A program made the translations under genes and the position numbers. The notes under the pieces are model-generated. The model saw only the letters and a list, made by a program, of their open reading frames with translations. It searched no databases and was not told where the DNA came from. Below, in pieces: positions 18,780-28,223 of a stretch of 64,000 nucleotides of DNA. Where the stretch lies: assembly GCF_014648815.1 (NCBI RefSeq), contig NZ_BMRV01000010.1, forward strand, positions 244,617 through 308,616, in the 5' to 3' direction. The stretch comes from Streptomyces flaveolus (GTDB taxonomy: Bacteria; Actinomycetota; Actinomycetes; Streptomycetales; Streptomycetaceae). How positions within the stretch are numbered: position 1 is the stretch's first letter; each line of letters opens with the position of its first letter.

Positions 18780-20525
18780 GTGCAGTTCGAGGTGTGGGCA
18801 CCGCAGGCCGGCCGCGTGACGCTGACGTGCGACGGCGTCACGCGCGCGATGGAGCGCGATCCGGAGCGGCAGGGGTGGTGGAGCGGTCGCGCCGAGGCCG
18901 GGGAGGGCTCGCGCTACGGCTTCGCGGTGGACGACGGGCCGGTGCTGCCGGACCCGCGCTCGCGGCGGCAGCCGGACGGGCCGGACGGGCTGAGCGCGGT
19001 CGTCGACCACGGGCGCTACGCCTGGCGCGCCGAGTGGGCCGGACGCCCGCTGCCCGGCGCGGTGCTGTACGAGCTGCACGTGGGCACGTACACGCGCGAG
19101 GGCACCCTCGACGCCGCCGCCGAGCGGCTGGAACACCTGGCGGAACTGGGCGTGACGCACGTCGAGTTGATGCCGTTGTGCCCCTTCCCCGGCCGGCACG
19201 GCTGGGGCTACGAGGGCGTGTCGCTGTGGGCGGTGCACGAGCCGTACGGCGGGCCCGACGCGCTGAAGCGGTTCGTCGACCGGGCCCACGAACTCGGTCT
19301 GGGCGTCGTCCTGGACGTGGTGCACAACCACCTGGGCCCGTCCGGCAACTACCTGCCCGCCTTCGGCCCGTACTTCACGGACACCCACCACACGCCCTGG
19401 GGCGTCGCGATCAACCTGGACGCGCCCGGCTCCGACGAGGTGCGGGCGTATCTGGTGGACAGCGCGCTGGCGTGGCTGCGCGACTACCGGATCGACGGCC
19501 TGCGCCTGGACGCGGTGCACGCCCTCGTCGACACGCGCGCGTGCCACTTCCTGGAGCAGTTGTCGACGGCCGTGGACGACCTGGCCGCCGACCTGGACCG
19601 GCCGCTGTTCCTGATCGCCGAGTCCGACCTGAACGACCCGCGGATCATCACTTCGCGCGCGGAGGGCGGCCTGGGCGTGCACGCGCAGTGGAACGACGAC
19701 TTCCACCACGCCCTGCACACCGCGCTGACCGGGGAGTCGCAGGGCTACTACGCCGACTTCGCGCGCGACCCGCTGGCGGCGCTCGCCAAGACGCTCACGC
19801 GGGGCTACTTCCACGACGGCACCTACTCCAGCTTCCGGGGCCGCGGTCACGGCCGGCCCCTGGACCGGCAGCGCACGGCGGCGCACCGGCTGACCGGCTA
19901 CAGCCAGACCCACGACCAGGTCGGCAACCGCGCCCAGGGCGACCGGCTGGCGTCCCTGGTCTCCCCCGGCCTGGCGGCGTGCGCGGCCACGCTGACGCTG
20001 ACGGCGCCGTTCACGCCGATGCTGTTCATGGGCGAGGAGTGGGCGGCGGGCACGCCGTGGCAGTTCTTCACCGACCACACCGACCCGGACCTCGCGGAGG
20101 CCGTACGGCGTGGCAGGCGGCGGGAGTTCGCCGCGCACGGCTGGAAGGAGGAGGAGGTGCCCGACCCGCAGGACCCGGCGACACGGGACCGCTCCTGCCT
20201 CGACTGGTCCGAGCCGGAACGCGATCCGCACGCGCGCGTGCTGGCCTGGTACCGACGGCTGATCGCCCTGCGGCACGAGCAGCCGGACCTGACCGACCCC
20301 GACCTCGCCGACACCAGGGTGGCCCACGACCGCGAGGGCCGGTGGCTGGCCTTCCGGCGCGGCGACATCCGGGTGGCCGTCAACCTGGGCACCGAGCCCG
20401 CGGCGATCCCGCTGGGCTCCCGTCCCGCGCGCGTGCTCGCGGCGTGGGAGCCGGTGCAGGGGCCGGGCGAGGACGGCGTGCTGCGCGTGCCGGGCGAGTC
20501 GAGCGTGGTGCTCGTGCAGGAGTGA
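18780..20525 (+). CDS. treZ: Malto-oligosyltrehalose trehalohydrolase TreZ
   Basis: A 581-residue GH13 subfamily 10 enzyme that cuts maltooligosyl-trehalose to release free trehalose, the step after TreY. The N-terminal CBM48-like domain begins at once (FEVWAPQAGRVTLTCDG). The catalytic regions are LDVVHNHLGPSGNY (Asp179), GLRLDAVHAL (nucleophile Asp244), IAESDLNDPR (acid/base Glu281) and QTHDQVGNRAQGD (Asp379). The GTG start is backed by an AAGGGG site seven bases upstream. The gene is about 5.6 kb from treY instead of adjacent, with unrelated genes in between. Confidence 0.96.
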   Translation: MQFEVWAPQAGRVTLTCDGVTRAMERDPERQGWWSGRAEAGEGSRYGFAVDDGPVLPDPRSRRQPDGPDGLSAVVDHGRYAWRAEWAGRPLPGAVLYELHVGTYTREGTLDAAAERLEHLAELGVTHVELMPLCPFPGRHGWGYEGVSLWAVHEPYGGPDALKRFVDRAHELGLGVVLDVVHNHLGPSGNYLPAFGPYFTDTHHTPWGVAINLDAPGSDEVRAYLVDSALAWLRDYRIDGLRLDAVHALVDTRACHFLEQLSTAVDDLAADLDRPLFLIAESDLNDPRIITSRAEGGLGVHAQWNDDFHHALHTALTGESQGYYADFARDPLAALAKTLTRGYFHDGTYSSFRGRGHGRPLDRQRTAAHRLTGYSQTHDQVGNRAQGDRLASLVSPGLAACAATLTLTAPFTPMLFMGEEWAAGTPWQFFTDHTDPDLAEAVRRGRRREFAAHGWKEEEVPDPQDPATRDRSCLDWSEPERDPHARVLAWYRRLIALRHEQPDLTDPDLADTRVAHDREGRWLAFRRGDIRVAVNLGTEPAAIPLGSRPARVLAAWEPVQGPGEDGVLRVPGESSVVLVQE

Positions 20526-20546
20526 CGTGCCGGCCGTTCGCCGGGG

Positions 20547-21479
20547 CTAGGCGGTGCCGTCCTCGCCGTCCTCGCGGAACTCCGTCACCCGTTCCAGCAG
20601 GATCGGCTCCCAGGCGCGGCGCAGCCGGGTCCGCAGCAGGGGCAGGGGCGTGACCGACCGGCCGGCGAGGGCGTCGGTGAGGTGGACGACGGTGTCGCAG
20701 CGCGCCAGCCACAGGCCGCGCAGGCAGGGCCGGGCGCCGTAGCCGGCCAGGGTGGCGGCGCGCACGGCGGCGGGAGAGCCGACGGAGAGCGCGAGTCCGG
20801 CGATGTCCTCGGCCGGGTCGCCGAGGACCGCGTCCGTCCAGCCGAGGACCCCGCGCACCCGTCCGTCGACGCCGACGACGAGGTGCTCGCCCGCCAGGCC
20901 GTGGTGGACGAGGACCGCGGCGCCGGGCTGGGCGCCGAGCTGGGCCGTCGCCGCCGCCGTCAGCCGCTCCGGACGGGCCGGGTCGAACTCGTCGGCCTCG
21001 GCGAGTCGCCGGGCGGCGCGTTCGGCGGCCCGGCGCAGCGTCTCCAGGGAGCGCGGGGCGGCCCGCGGCACGCCGAGGGTCTCGGCCTGGCGGACCGGCA
21101 CCTCGCGCAGCCCGCTGAGCAGCGCCGCCAGCTCGGCCTCGCCGACGGCGGACACGGCGTGCCGCTCTCCCGACCCGCCGGGCATCTTGGCGTCCAGCGT
21201 GTACGTCAGCCCCGGCGCCCACTCGCCGTGCGCCACGCTCGTCGGCACCGCGACGGGGAGGTAGGGACGGACCAGGTCGCGCAGGCGCAGCTCGCGGCGC
21301 TGGCGCACGGCGGTCTCACGGTCGGGGGCGAGCCGCAGTACGTGGCGGGTGCCGACCCACCAGGTGGCGGGCTCGGCGCCCTCCGCGACGGGCCGGACCT
21401 CCGGTGCCGCGCCCTCGCTGAGCAGGGTACGGACCAGTCGGCGGACCGTGTCCGCGGTCGGTGTCGGTGCCTGGGTCAT
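20547..21479 (-). CDS. Phosphotransferase-fold protein with degenerate catalytic loop
   Basis: A 310-residue APH/kinase-fold protein. VLVHHGLAGEHLVVG stands where the family has H-G-D-x4-N, so the catalytic Asp is replaced by Leu, while VLGWTDAVLGDPAEDIAGLA keeps the metal-binding Asp and the GDP(A/Y)xD element. It may be a pseudo-kinase or use a shifted acid. The ATG at 21479 begins MTQAPTPTADTVRRLV. A GTG at 21530 overlaps the stop of the upstream peptidase by four bases (GTGA) and would add 17 residues by translational coupling; the start is therefore uncertain. Substrate unknown. Confidence 0.82.
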   Translation of the reverse strand: MTQAPTPTADTVRRLVRTLLSEGAAPEVRPVAEGAEPATWWVGTRHVLRLAPDRETAVRQRRELRLRDLVRPYLPVAVPTSVAHGEWAPGLTYTLDAKMPGGSGERHAVSAVGEAELAALLSGLREVPVRQAETLGVPRAAPRSLETLRRAAERAARRLAEADEFDPARPERLTAAATAQLGAQPGAAVLVHHGLAGEHLVVGVDGRVRGVLGWTDAVLGDPAEDIAGLALSVGSPAAVRAATLAGYGARPCLRGLWLARCDTVVHLTDALAGRSVTPLPLLRTRLRRAWEPILLERVTEFREDGEDGTA

Positions 21480-21526
21480 GGTCGCGCCGTCGTCTTCCAG
21501 GGGGTTCTGGGTCTGTACGTGGAGGC

Positions 21527-22657
21527 TCACTCCACTATGACCATCTCCCGGGTCGTGTCGTTGAGGCGCCGGCCGCCGTCCTCGGTGACCGTGACGATGT
21601 CCTCGATGCGCACCCCGAACCGGCCGGGCAGGTAGACCCCGGGCTCGACGGAGAAGCACATGCCGGGCACGAGGGGCTGCTCCTCGCCCTCGATCATGTA
21701 GGGCGGTTCGTGGGTGGTGACGCCGATGCCGTGGCCGGTGCGGTGGATGAAGTACTCCCCGTATCCGGCGTCGGCGATGACGGAGCGCGCGGCCCGGTCG
21801 ACCTCCTGGCAGGCGACGCCGGGCCGCACCGCCCGGAATCCGGCCTCCTGGGCCTCGCGGACCAGGTCGTGCACCCGGCGCTCCTCCTCGGTCGGTTCGC
21901 CGACGTGGACCGTGCGGGAGGTGTCGGAGCCGTAGCCGTCCTTGAGGCCGCCGAAGTCGAGGACGATCATGTCGCCGTCCTCGATGACACGGTCGCCGAC
22001 CTCGTGGTGCGGGTTGGCGCCGTTCGGTCCGGAGGCGACGATCGTGAAGTCGACCTGGGAGTGGCCGAAGCGCCGCAGCAGGGCGGCGAGGTCCGCGGCG
22101 ACGTCTGACTCCCGGCGCCCGCCGAAGGAGACCGTGCGGATCTCCTCGAAGGCCGCGTCCGCCGCCGCGCCGGCCGCCGCGAGCAGATCCAGCTCCGCCG
22201 CGTCCTTGACGGCGCGCAGCATCGGCAGCGCCTCGGTGAGGGAGGCGTACGACGTGCCGGGCAGCGTCCGCTGGAGGGCGAGCAGGTGCATCGCCCAGGC
22301 GTTGTCGCTGATGCCGAAACGCCCCGAGCCGTCGAGGAGTGCGGCGGTGACGGCGTAGGGGTCCTTGCCGTCGGTCCAGTCGCGCAGGGTCAGGGCGGGC
22401 GCGCCGACGGCCTTCTCGGCGTCGGGGGCCTCGAGCGTCGGCACGACGAGGACGGGGTCCCGGCCCGCGGCGAGGACGAGGAGGGTGAGCCGTTCGGTGG
22501 CCGCGGTGGGCGCGTAGCCGGTGAGCCACACGAGGTCCGGGCCCGGCGCCACCAGCAGCCCGGCCAGTCCGGCGTCGGCTGCCGTCCGCGCGGCGCGCTC
22601 CATGCGGGCCCGGTAGTCGTCGGCGGTGAAGGAAGCAGCGGGCGCAGTGCCGGTCAT
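21527..22657 (-). CDS. M24-family Xaa-Pro aminopeptidase
   Basis: A 376-residue cytoplasmic metallopeptidase of the prolidase/aminopeptidase-P type, removing N-terminal residues before proline. An N-terminal creatinase-like domain covers residues 1-130, then the pita-bread fold. All five metal ligands are visible: two Asp in MIVLDFGGLKDGYGSDTSR, His in HRTGHGIGV, Glu in FSVEPGVYL and Glu in GVRIEDIVTV. The ATG follows a perfect AGGAGG. It is followed by the phosphotransferase-fold gene, with a possible four-base overlap. Confidence 0.94.
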   Translation of the reverse strand: MTGTAPAASFTADDYRARMERAARTAADAGLAGLLVAPGPDLVWLTGYAPTAATERLTLLVLAAGRDPVLVVPTLEAPDAEKAVGAPALTLRDWTDGKDPYAVTAALLDGSGRFGISDNAWAMHLLALQRTLPGTSYASLTEALPMLRAVKDAAELDLLAAAGAAADAAFEEIRTVSFGGRRESDVAADLAALLRRFGHSQVDFTIVASGPNGANPHHEVGDRVIEDGDMIVLDFGGLKDGYGSDTSRTVHVGEPTEEERRVHDLVREAQEAGFRAVRPGVACQEVDRAARSVIADAGYGEYFIHRTGHGIGVTTHEPPYMIEGEEQPLVPGMCFSVEPGVYLPGRFGVRIEDIVTVTEDGGRRLNDTTREMVIVE

Positions 22658-22820
22658 CCGGGCCTCCTGGGCGGACGAAGGGGTCACGGGCAGCATCCTG
22701 CCCGCGGCGAGGAGGCGACGCGAGCCGGTCGTTCGACCGCTTCGGCAGGTGTCGCCCCCACCAGCACCGATCCTAGTCGCCGCGCACTGATCGACCACTG
22801 CGTCGGCCGCTTGCGTACGG

Positions 22821-23405
22821 TCACGTGACGACGCCCGGTACGGCCGTCAGCTGCTGGAAGCCACCGCTCTCGTGGCGCACGGTCAGCTTGACCTCCTCGC
22901 CGGGCCGGGCGCGGGCGACGGCGTGTGCGAGGTCGGCGGCCGAGTCGATGCGGGTGGTGCCGACCGCCAGGAGTACGTCACCCCGGACCAGCCCCGCCGT
23001 GTACCCGGGGCCGGGCACGTGGACGCCCACGACCAGGGCCCCCGGCTTCTCGTCGTCCACGGCCTCCACGCCGAGGGTCGTGCCCGCCCGTGCCGGGGAC
23101 GGGCCGGGGGTGGCCGCCGGAGCGGCCGGGGCGGCCCGGCTGCCGGGCGGTGTTCCGGGTCCCGGCGCGCCGGCCTGGCGTTGCAGGTCGGCGGGTCTGC
23201 TCATGCCGATCACCGTGGCACCCACCGTGCCGAGCCCGACCCCCGCCAGGACCAGGACCGTCGCGGCGAGCAGGCCGCACAGCAGGGTGGTGAGCCGCCG
23301 GCGGCGCCCGCGCGCGGCGTGCGGGCGCGGTGCCGGGCCGGGCGTGATGCCGGCCCCGGGTTCCCGGCCGGGCATCGGCTTGGGTCGCAGCGCAGTCTGT
23401 TCCAT
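22821..23405 (-). CDS. Membrane-anchored PDZ domain protein
   Basis: A 194-residue protein: a basic, proline-rich cytoplasmic tail (residues 1-38), one TM segment (TTLLCGLLAATVLVLAGVGL), a Pro/Ala/Gly-rich linker, then a PDZ domain outside the membrane from about residue 110 to the end (VVGVHVPGPGYTAGLVRGDV, then LLAVGTTRIDSAADLAHAV). It has no protease domain, unlike HtrA/DegP, so it is probably a scaffold or protease regulator. It lies between the peptidase gene and geosmin synthase on the same strand, with gaps over 130 bp on each side, so co-transcription is uncertain. Confidence 0.88.
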   Translation of the reverse strand: MEQTALRPKPMPGREPGAGITPGPAPRPHAARGRRRRLTTLLCGLLAATVLVLAGVGLGTVGATVIGMSRPADLQRQAGAPGPGTPPGSRAAPAAPAATPGPSPARAGTTLGVEAVDDEKPGALVVGVHVPGPGYTAGLVRGDVLLAVGTTRIDSAADLAHAVARARPGEEVKLTVRHESGGFQQLTAVPGVVT

Positions 23406-23547
23406 GGATCGCCTCCGGCAGTGCTCTACCCGGCGCCCCGGCCCCTGACGAGCCACGAACGAGTGAGACCGACCGGCGGCCGACACGCCCACGCTTCCCT
23501 GTCCTGACCGACTGCGTGCCGTCCGACCGACCGCTCCCCCGGTCGGG

Positions 23548-25731
23548 TCAGCCGAGCGCGGGGAGTGGAGCGCTCCTGGGGACGGGTACGGCCGGGGGCC
23601 GGCCCGGGAGGAAGCCGTGGGTGCGTCCGCCCAGGTACTCGGCCTTGTAGCGCGGGACGTTCCGGTGCCAGTTGAGGATGCCGGCCATCCAGTTCTGCAG
23701 GTCGGTCACATAGCCGCGCATGATGGCCCGCGCCTCGTCCGACAGCTGGAAGTCGTCGTAGACGACGGGCAGTTCGTGCGCGACGACGTGCTCGAACTGG
23801 CGCATGCGCTGGTTCATCAGGTCCTGCACGACGGGGAGCGCGGTCGGATAGTCGATGCCGAAGAAGTTCTGCACGACGAGGACCGCGTTGTGGATCTCGC
23901 CCTCGTACTCGATCTCCTTCTGGTACGAGAAGACGTCGTTGAGGAGGCAGGCGTAGTCGATCGCAGCGTTCTCCAGGGAGCGGACGGGGCCGCTGCGGTA
24001 CACCTCGGGCGGCACGGCCGGGCCGTGTCCGGCGCGGCACAGGCCCAGGGTGAGGTCGGAGCCGAAGGTGGCGCGGCGCATCTCGAGGTAGTCGACCGGG
24101 TCGGGGACGCGGTTCTGGATCTGGTTGGACAGCTCCCAGACCCAGGCCTCGGTCATCGTGTCGACGGCCGACTTGAGGGGGCGCCGCTCCTCCGGCGTCA
24201 TGTGCGCCGTGGTGCGCGCCCACAGGTCGATCAGGGCGCGTTCCATGGCGTTGGCGGGCGGCGGTACCGGCTCGCCGTCCAGCGGCATGCAGGCCGACAG
24301 GCGGGCCGTGGTCAGCCGGGCGGCGGCCAGGTCGCGTCGGTGGCCGTAGACGAGCGGGTAGTAGTCGTCGCCGTAGGTGCCGAAGGCCAGCCAGTCGGAG
24401 GCGAGGTCGAGTTGCTCCTGGGTGGCGTCCGGGTCGAGGCCCGCGGCGCACAGGGGGAGGTCGCAGCTCGCGAGTTTGTCCTCGTCCCAGACTCCCTCGC
24501 TGAGGAAGCCGATCGCCTGCGACCACTCGAACAGGTGCCGCCGGGCGGCGTCCAGGTGAGGGCTGAGCTCCAGCGGGAAGGGCATGCGGATGTCGGGGAT
24601 GATCGACGGGCCGACCTTCTGGTACGGCACGTGCGTGTAGGCGCGCATCCGCTCACCGCCCGCCGTCGCGAGCAGCGCGCCCACGTCGGCGGCGGAGGTG
24701 CCCGGCCCGGTGAGGGTCTCCCACGGGTTGGTGGGCCGGGCGCCCTTGTTCATGTAGCGGCTGGAGCGCATGTGCCATTCGTGGCCGCCGGACTGCCAGT
24801 CCTGCAGGCCCTTCGCGTACGCCCCGACGGCCGCGACCTCGGGCGGGGTGAGTCCGTTCTCGAGGGCCACCGCGGGCACTTCGGTGAACGCGGTGTGCTC
24901 GAACTGGTGGAGCCGGGAGGTGAGGACGTCGTTGACCATGTCGGCGGCCTGCTGGGTGGTGCAGCCGAAGAAGGTCTCCAGGACGAGTACGCCGTTGCTG
25001 AGTTCGCCCTCGTCCTCGACCTCACGCTGGTAGGAGAACAGGTCGTTGCGCAGGTGCACGGCGTCGGAGAACGTCTCCATCAGCACCCGCAGCGGCCGGC
25101 TTCCGGCGACGGCGGCGGGCACTTCGGCGGTCGCGTACTCCACGAGTCCGGCCGACCAGGGGGCGCCGCCCACCTTGCGACGCATCTCGATGTACTCGAC
25201 GGGGTTGGCGATCCGCCCCTCGTTGATGTTGGACAGCTCCCACAGGGACTCGTTGAGCAGGTGCTCGGTGGCGACGGCGAAGCGGCGGCGCCAGTCCGCC
25301 GACATGGCGGGCACCGTGCGCGTCCACAGGTCGGCGAGGCCGGCCTCGACCGGGTTCTCCGGCTCGGGCGTCTCGGTGGCCGGGTCGAGCGGCATGAACC
25401 GGGGCAGCCGGTCCAGGTGGGCCTTGCCGCCGACGCGGTCCTGGCTGCGCTTGAACTTCTCCAGGAAGTGGTCGTCGAAGAAGAAGACCCACACGTACCA
25501 GTCGGTGATGAGGGAGAGCGCGGGTCCGTCGCAGTCGGGGTGGGTGTAGGCGCAGAGCAGGCCGTAGTCGTGCGCGTCGAGGTCGGACTGCTCCCAGACC
25601 CCGGAGCCCTCCAGCATGCCCATCTCGCGCGCCCACGCCGTCGAGTGGGCGCGGGCCTCGTCGAGATGCGGATTGAGCCGCGCGGGATGCGGCATGTAGA
25701 AGTGCGGGAGTTCGAAGGGCTGTTGCGTCAT
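23548..25731 (-). CDS. geoA: Geosmin synthase, bifunctional sesquiterpene cyclase
   Basis: A 727-residue two-domain class-I terpene synthase. The N-terminal half cyclises farnesyl diphosphate to germacradienol and germacrene D; the C-terminal half converts germacradienol to geosmin with loss of acetone. N-domain metal motifs are DDHFLE at Asp86 and NDLFSYQRE at Asn229; C-domain motifs are DDYYP at Asp455 and NDVFSYQKE at Asn598. MTQQPFELPHFYMPHPARLN is the expected family start, and the whole protein follows S. coelicolor SCO6073 closely. It is cytoplasmic and works alone. The ARMT1-like gene and cprB follow upstream on the same strand; whether CprB controls it is unknown. Confidence 0.97.
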   Translation of the reverse strand: MTQQPFELPHFYMPHPARLNPHLDEARAHSTAWAREMGMLEGSGVWEQSDLDAHDYGLLCAYTHPDCDGPALSLITDWYVWVFFFDDHFLEKFKRSQDRVGGKAHLDRLPRFMPLDPATETPEPENPVEAGLADLWTRTVPAMSADWRRRFAVATEHLLNESLWELSNINEGRIANPVEYIEMRRKVGGAPWSAGLVEYATAEVPAAVAGSRPLRVLMETFSDAVHLRNDLFSYQREVEDEGELSNGVLVLETFFGCTTQQAADMVNDVLTSRLHQFEHTAFTEVPAVALENGLTPPEVAAVGAYAKGLQDWQSGGHEWHMRSSRYMNKGARPTNPWETLTGPGTSAADVGALLATAGGERMRAYTHVPYQKVGPSIIPDIRMPFPLELSPHLDAARRHLFEWSQAIGFLSEGVWDEDKLASCDLPLCAAGLDPDATQEQLDLASDWLAFGTYGDDYYPLVYGHRRDLAAARLTTARLSACMPLDGEPVPPPANAMERALIDLWARTTAHMTPEERRPLKSAVDTMTEAWVWELSNQIQNRVPDPVDYLEMRRATFGSDLTLGLCRAGHGPAVPPEVYRSGPVRSLENAAIDYACLLNDVFSYQKEIEYEGEIHNAVLVVQNFFGIDYPTALPVVQDLMNQRMRQFEHVVAHELPVVYDDFQLSDEARAIMRGYVTDLQNWMAGILNWHRNVPRYKAEYLGGRTHGFLPGRPPAVPVPRSAPLPALG

Positions 25732-25874
25732 GGCCGGGCCCTACCCAGGGGTCTTCGGAGGCATCCACCGGCCGGGACATGATCACACCATCGCGTGAAT
25801 CGGGACGGAACGCGGGAACTTTCGCCGATGCCGCGTCCCGCGGCGCGTGCCGTCCGCCGCCGGGCCCCGGTGGC

Positions 25875-27071
25875 TCAGCTCCTGACCTGGATCAGCGCGT
25901 GTGTCCCGCTCGTCCGCCACCGCTGCCCCTCGCCGGCCACCAGAGCGGCCTCCGTGTCCGCGTCCAGGCCGGTGATCACGTCGGACTTCAGGGTGCGCAG
26001 CGCGGCGACCGGGCCGGGGAAGTACGCGGTGACGTCCGCGAAGGGCGTCGTGGGGGGCCACCACCGGTCGCCCACCAGGCGGCGGTAGTTCAGGTCGCCC
26101 TTGAGGACGGTGACCGTGGCCGCGGCGAAGTCCGCGCGCAGGTCGTCGGGCATGTCGGCGTAGGGCAGCGGGGCGCCGGAGAAGGGGTGGGCGCGGACGG
26201 TGACGCGGCCGTCGGTGAGCGCGGACCACAGGGTGCGGCCGTACTCCCCGGCCGCCCCGCCCGCCGCGATCAGCCGCCGCAGCGCGTCGAGCACGTCGGC
26301 GGTCGTGGCGTCGGAGACGTAGTACGGGTACGGCTTGACGTGCAGGACCGCCCGGCCGATGCGGCCGTGCCCGAGGAGGTGGGAGACGAGGAGCAGGTCG
26401 GGGACGAGTTCGCGGCCGGCGTTGTCGGCGACGAGGCAGAGGGTCCCGGCCGTCCCGTCCCGTCCGCCGGGCGGCAGCAGGGACAGGAGCGCGTCGCCGT
26501 CGTCGGCGACCAGCGCCCGCACGGCGCCTCCGGCACCGGCGCCGGTGGTGGAGAGCCGGAAGCTCAGGTCGGCGCGGTTTCCCCAGAGGGAGCCGTGCAG
26601 CAGCGCCCGGAGCTGTTCGTCGGCGGGCAGGGCGGCGAGGCCGTCGAGCGCGGTGAGTTCCTCGGCCGTCTCGGGGGCGTCGAGCTCGGCGAGCTTGGCG
26701 GGCCGGAAGGGGTCGATGCCCTGCCAGGCGCCGGGGGCGAAGTAGCCGACGGCGTCGAGGAGCCTGCGGTAGAAGTGGCTCTCGGCCCACAGCCAGGGCA
26801 CGTCGAACCAGGAGCGGCCGGCGTACTCGGCCAGTCCCCAGGCCGCCCAGCGGTCCCGGTCGTGGGCGTCGGCGGGCAGGGGCTCGATCACGCCCTCGGT
26901 GCAGTTCGCCAGCAGCGCGTCCAGGGCACGGTGCCGGGCGGGGTCGTAGGGGAACGCCTCCCGGACCTGCCGGATGATGGCGGGATGCCGGTCGGCCAGC
27001 ACGCCGTGCGGGAAGGACCCGGGCTCGTCACCGAGGATGACGGGAGCGGTACGGGAGGGGGTGTCGGGCAT
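25875..27071 (-). CDS. DUF89 / ARMT1-like damage-control phosphatase
   Basis: A 398-residue protein of the DUF89 family, whose members are metal-dependent phosphatases removing phosphate from reactive sugar phosphates. The helical N-terminal domain includes ESHFYRRLLDAVGYF. The alpha/beta catalytic part shows LWGNRADLSF, LVADNAGRELVPDLLLVSHL (Asp and Asn metal ligands), VLKGDLNYRRLVGD (Asp) and LRTLKSDV. All conserved metal-binding Asp/Asn positions seem kept. It sits between geosmin synthase and cprB on the same strand. Likely substrates such as fructose-1-phosphate are inferred from the family only. Confidence 0.88.
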   Translation of the reverse strand: MPDTPSRTAPVILGDEPGSFPHGVLADRHPAIIRQVREAFPYDPARHRALDALLANCTEGVIEPLPADAHDRDRWAAWGLAEYAGRSWFDVPWLWAESHFYRRLLDAVGYFAPGAWQGIDPFRPAKLAELDAPETAEELTALDGLAALPADEQLRALLHGSLWGNRADLSFRLSTTGAGAGGAVRALVADDGDALLSLLPPGGRDGTAGTLCLVADNAGRELVPDLLLVSHLLGHGRIGRAVLHVKPYPYYVSDATTADVLDALRRLIAAGGAAGEYGRTLWSALTDGRVTVRAHPFSGAPLPYADMPDDLRADFAAATVTVLKGDLNYRRLVGDRWWPPTTPFADVTAYFPGPVAALRTLKSDVITGLDADTEAALVAGEGQRWRTSGTHALIQVRS

Positions 27072-27446
27072 GGCCTCACCGTAACGCGCGGCCCGCACGG
27101 TCCCGCCGGGACACGGACGCGGCCCGCGCGGGTGTCGCGCGGCGGCCGCTCAGCCCGCGCGGGACGCCACCGAGCCGCGCGCACGACCACCGTTGTCGCC
27201 CCGACGGGGCTGCGGCCGTGTTCCGCCCCGAGGACTCGCACCGCACAGCCGTCCGGCGACCCCCGCACTGCCGGGGCAGGCCGCAGGTCCCAACTCCCCG
27301 GAAGCCCGCCACGCGCCCGAGAACCGCACCGCGTGAACCTCCCGGCGGGCCCGCGCCGCTCCGCTCGAGGCACTCCCGCGCGGCCGCACCGCACAGGCCA
27401 CCCGGCGCATCCGCGCCCGGCACGCCACCCGACGGAGGCACGTCGC
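27072..27446. other. Intergenic region between cprB and the ARMT1-like gene
   Basis: 375 bp, very rich in G+C. A 92-codon reading frame on the minus strand (27150-27428) has an Arg/Ala/Gly-rich composition without known motifs and is most likely noise. I see no RNA gene, clear operator or strong hairpin here. Confidence 0.5.
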
Positions 27447-28094
27447 TCAGGCCGCGCTCGCCTCGCGTTCCAGGCGGGCGGCGAGGCTGAGGTAGCGGGC
27501 ACGGCGGGTCACCGGCACCATGCCGCGGATCAGGACGTGCCACATCTCCGCCATCCGGCGGGGCTGCCGGGCGGCCGGTTCGAGGGTGAGTCCCACGACG
27601 CGGGACCCCACGAAGGAGCAGACGATGGTGTGGGCGACCGACTCGACGTCGATCTCCGGATGGAGGTCGGCCTGTCCGACGGCGTCGAGGAGCCGGGAGG
27701 AGGCGATGTCCACCCACTCCGTGAAGGGGTGCGGCAGCGGCGGCCGTACCGGCGCTCCGGCGGTGGCGAGCCGCAGCCCGGCCCGCAGGACCGGCCCCTC
27801 GGCGGACAGCCGGGCCATGACGAACGTCAGGCGCATCAGGGCCTCCAGGGCGGTGTAGCCCCGGCCGTCCAGCTCCGTCGCCAGGCGGCGCCACGTTCTG
27901 GACTGGAGCTCCATGATGGCCTGGGCCAGGTCTTCCTTCGCCGCGAAGTGGAAGTACAGGGCGCCTTTGGTGACGCCGGCGTGCTCGACGATCTCGGCCA
28001 GGCTGGTCGCCTCGTAACCGTGACGGTCGAACAGGTCGGCGGCGGCTTGGAGGATGGTCGCGCGGGTCTGCTCGGCGCGTAGCTGCCTCGCCAT
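27447..28094 (-). CDS. cprB: Gamma-butyrolactone receptor homologue CprB (TetR family)
   Basis: A 215-residue TetR-fold repressor. The N-terminal HTH (about residues 8-55) contains SLAEIVEHAGVTKGALYFHF, and the whole sequence closely follows S. coelicolor CprB (SCO6071), a structurally studied member of the ArpA/ScbR receptor family. CprB affects antibiotic production and sporulation timing in S. coelicolor and binds ARE-like operators, including one at its own gene (established for that species). GLRLATAGAPVRPPLPHPFT and MWHVLIRGMVPVTRRARYLS are typical receptor stretches. The ATG has an AGGAGA site. There is no butyrolactone synthase (AfsA-type) gene in the window, so it is likely an orphan receptor. 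Confidence 0.95.
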   Translation of the reverse strand: MARQLRAEQTRATILQAAADLFDRHGYEATSLAEIVEHAGVTKGALYFHFAAKEDLAQAIMELQSRTWRRLATELDGRGYTALEALMRLTFVMARLSAEGPVLRAGLRLATAGAPVRPPLPHPFTEWVDIASSRLLDAVGQADLHPEIDVESVAHTIVCSFVGSRVVGLTLEPAARQPRRMAEMWHVLIRGMVPVTRRARYLSLAARLEREASAA

Positions 28095-28223
28095 CGGTTG
28101 AACTCTCCTGGGCTGGAACTCGACGGGTCATGCCGTCTGCCTTAACCCCCAGTACACGATAACTCACGGTCCGGCGCCCACCCTTCGCGCCCCGCGGAAC
28201 GGAGCGCGCCACCGCATGACGGC

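Noticed and set aside
27150..27428. 92-codon frame between cprB and the ARMT1-like gene
   Set aside because: Arg/Ala/Gly-rich composition, no ribosome-binding site that I trust and no known family.
28095..28200. ARE-type operator in the cprB promoter
   Set aside because: CprB is known to bind its own promoter in S. coelicolor, but I could not see a convincing semi-palindrome of the expected form here by eye.
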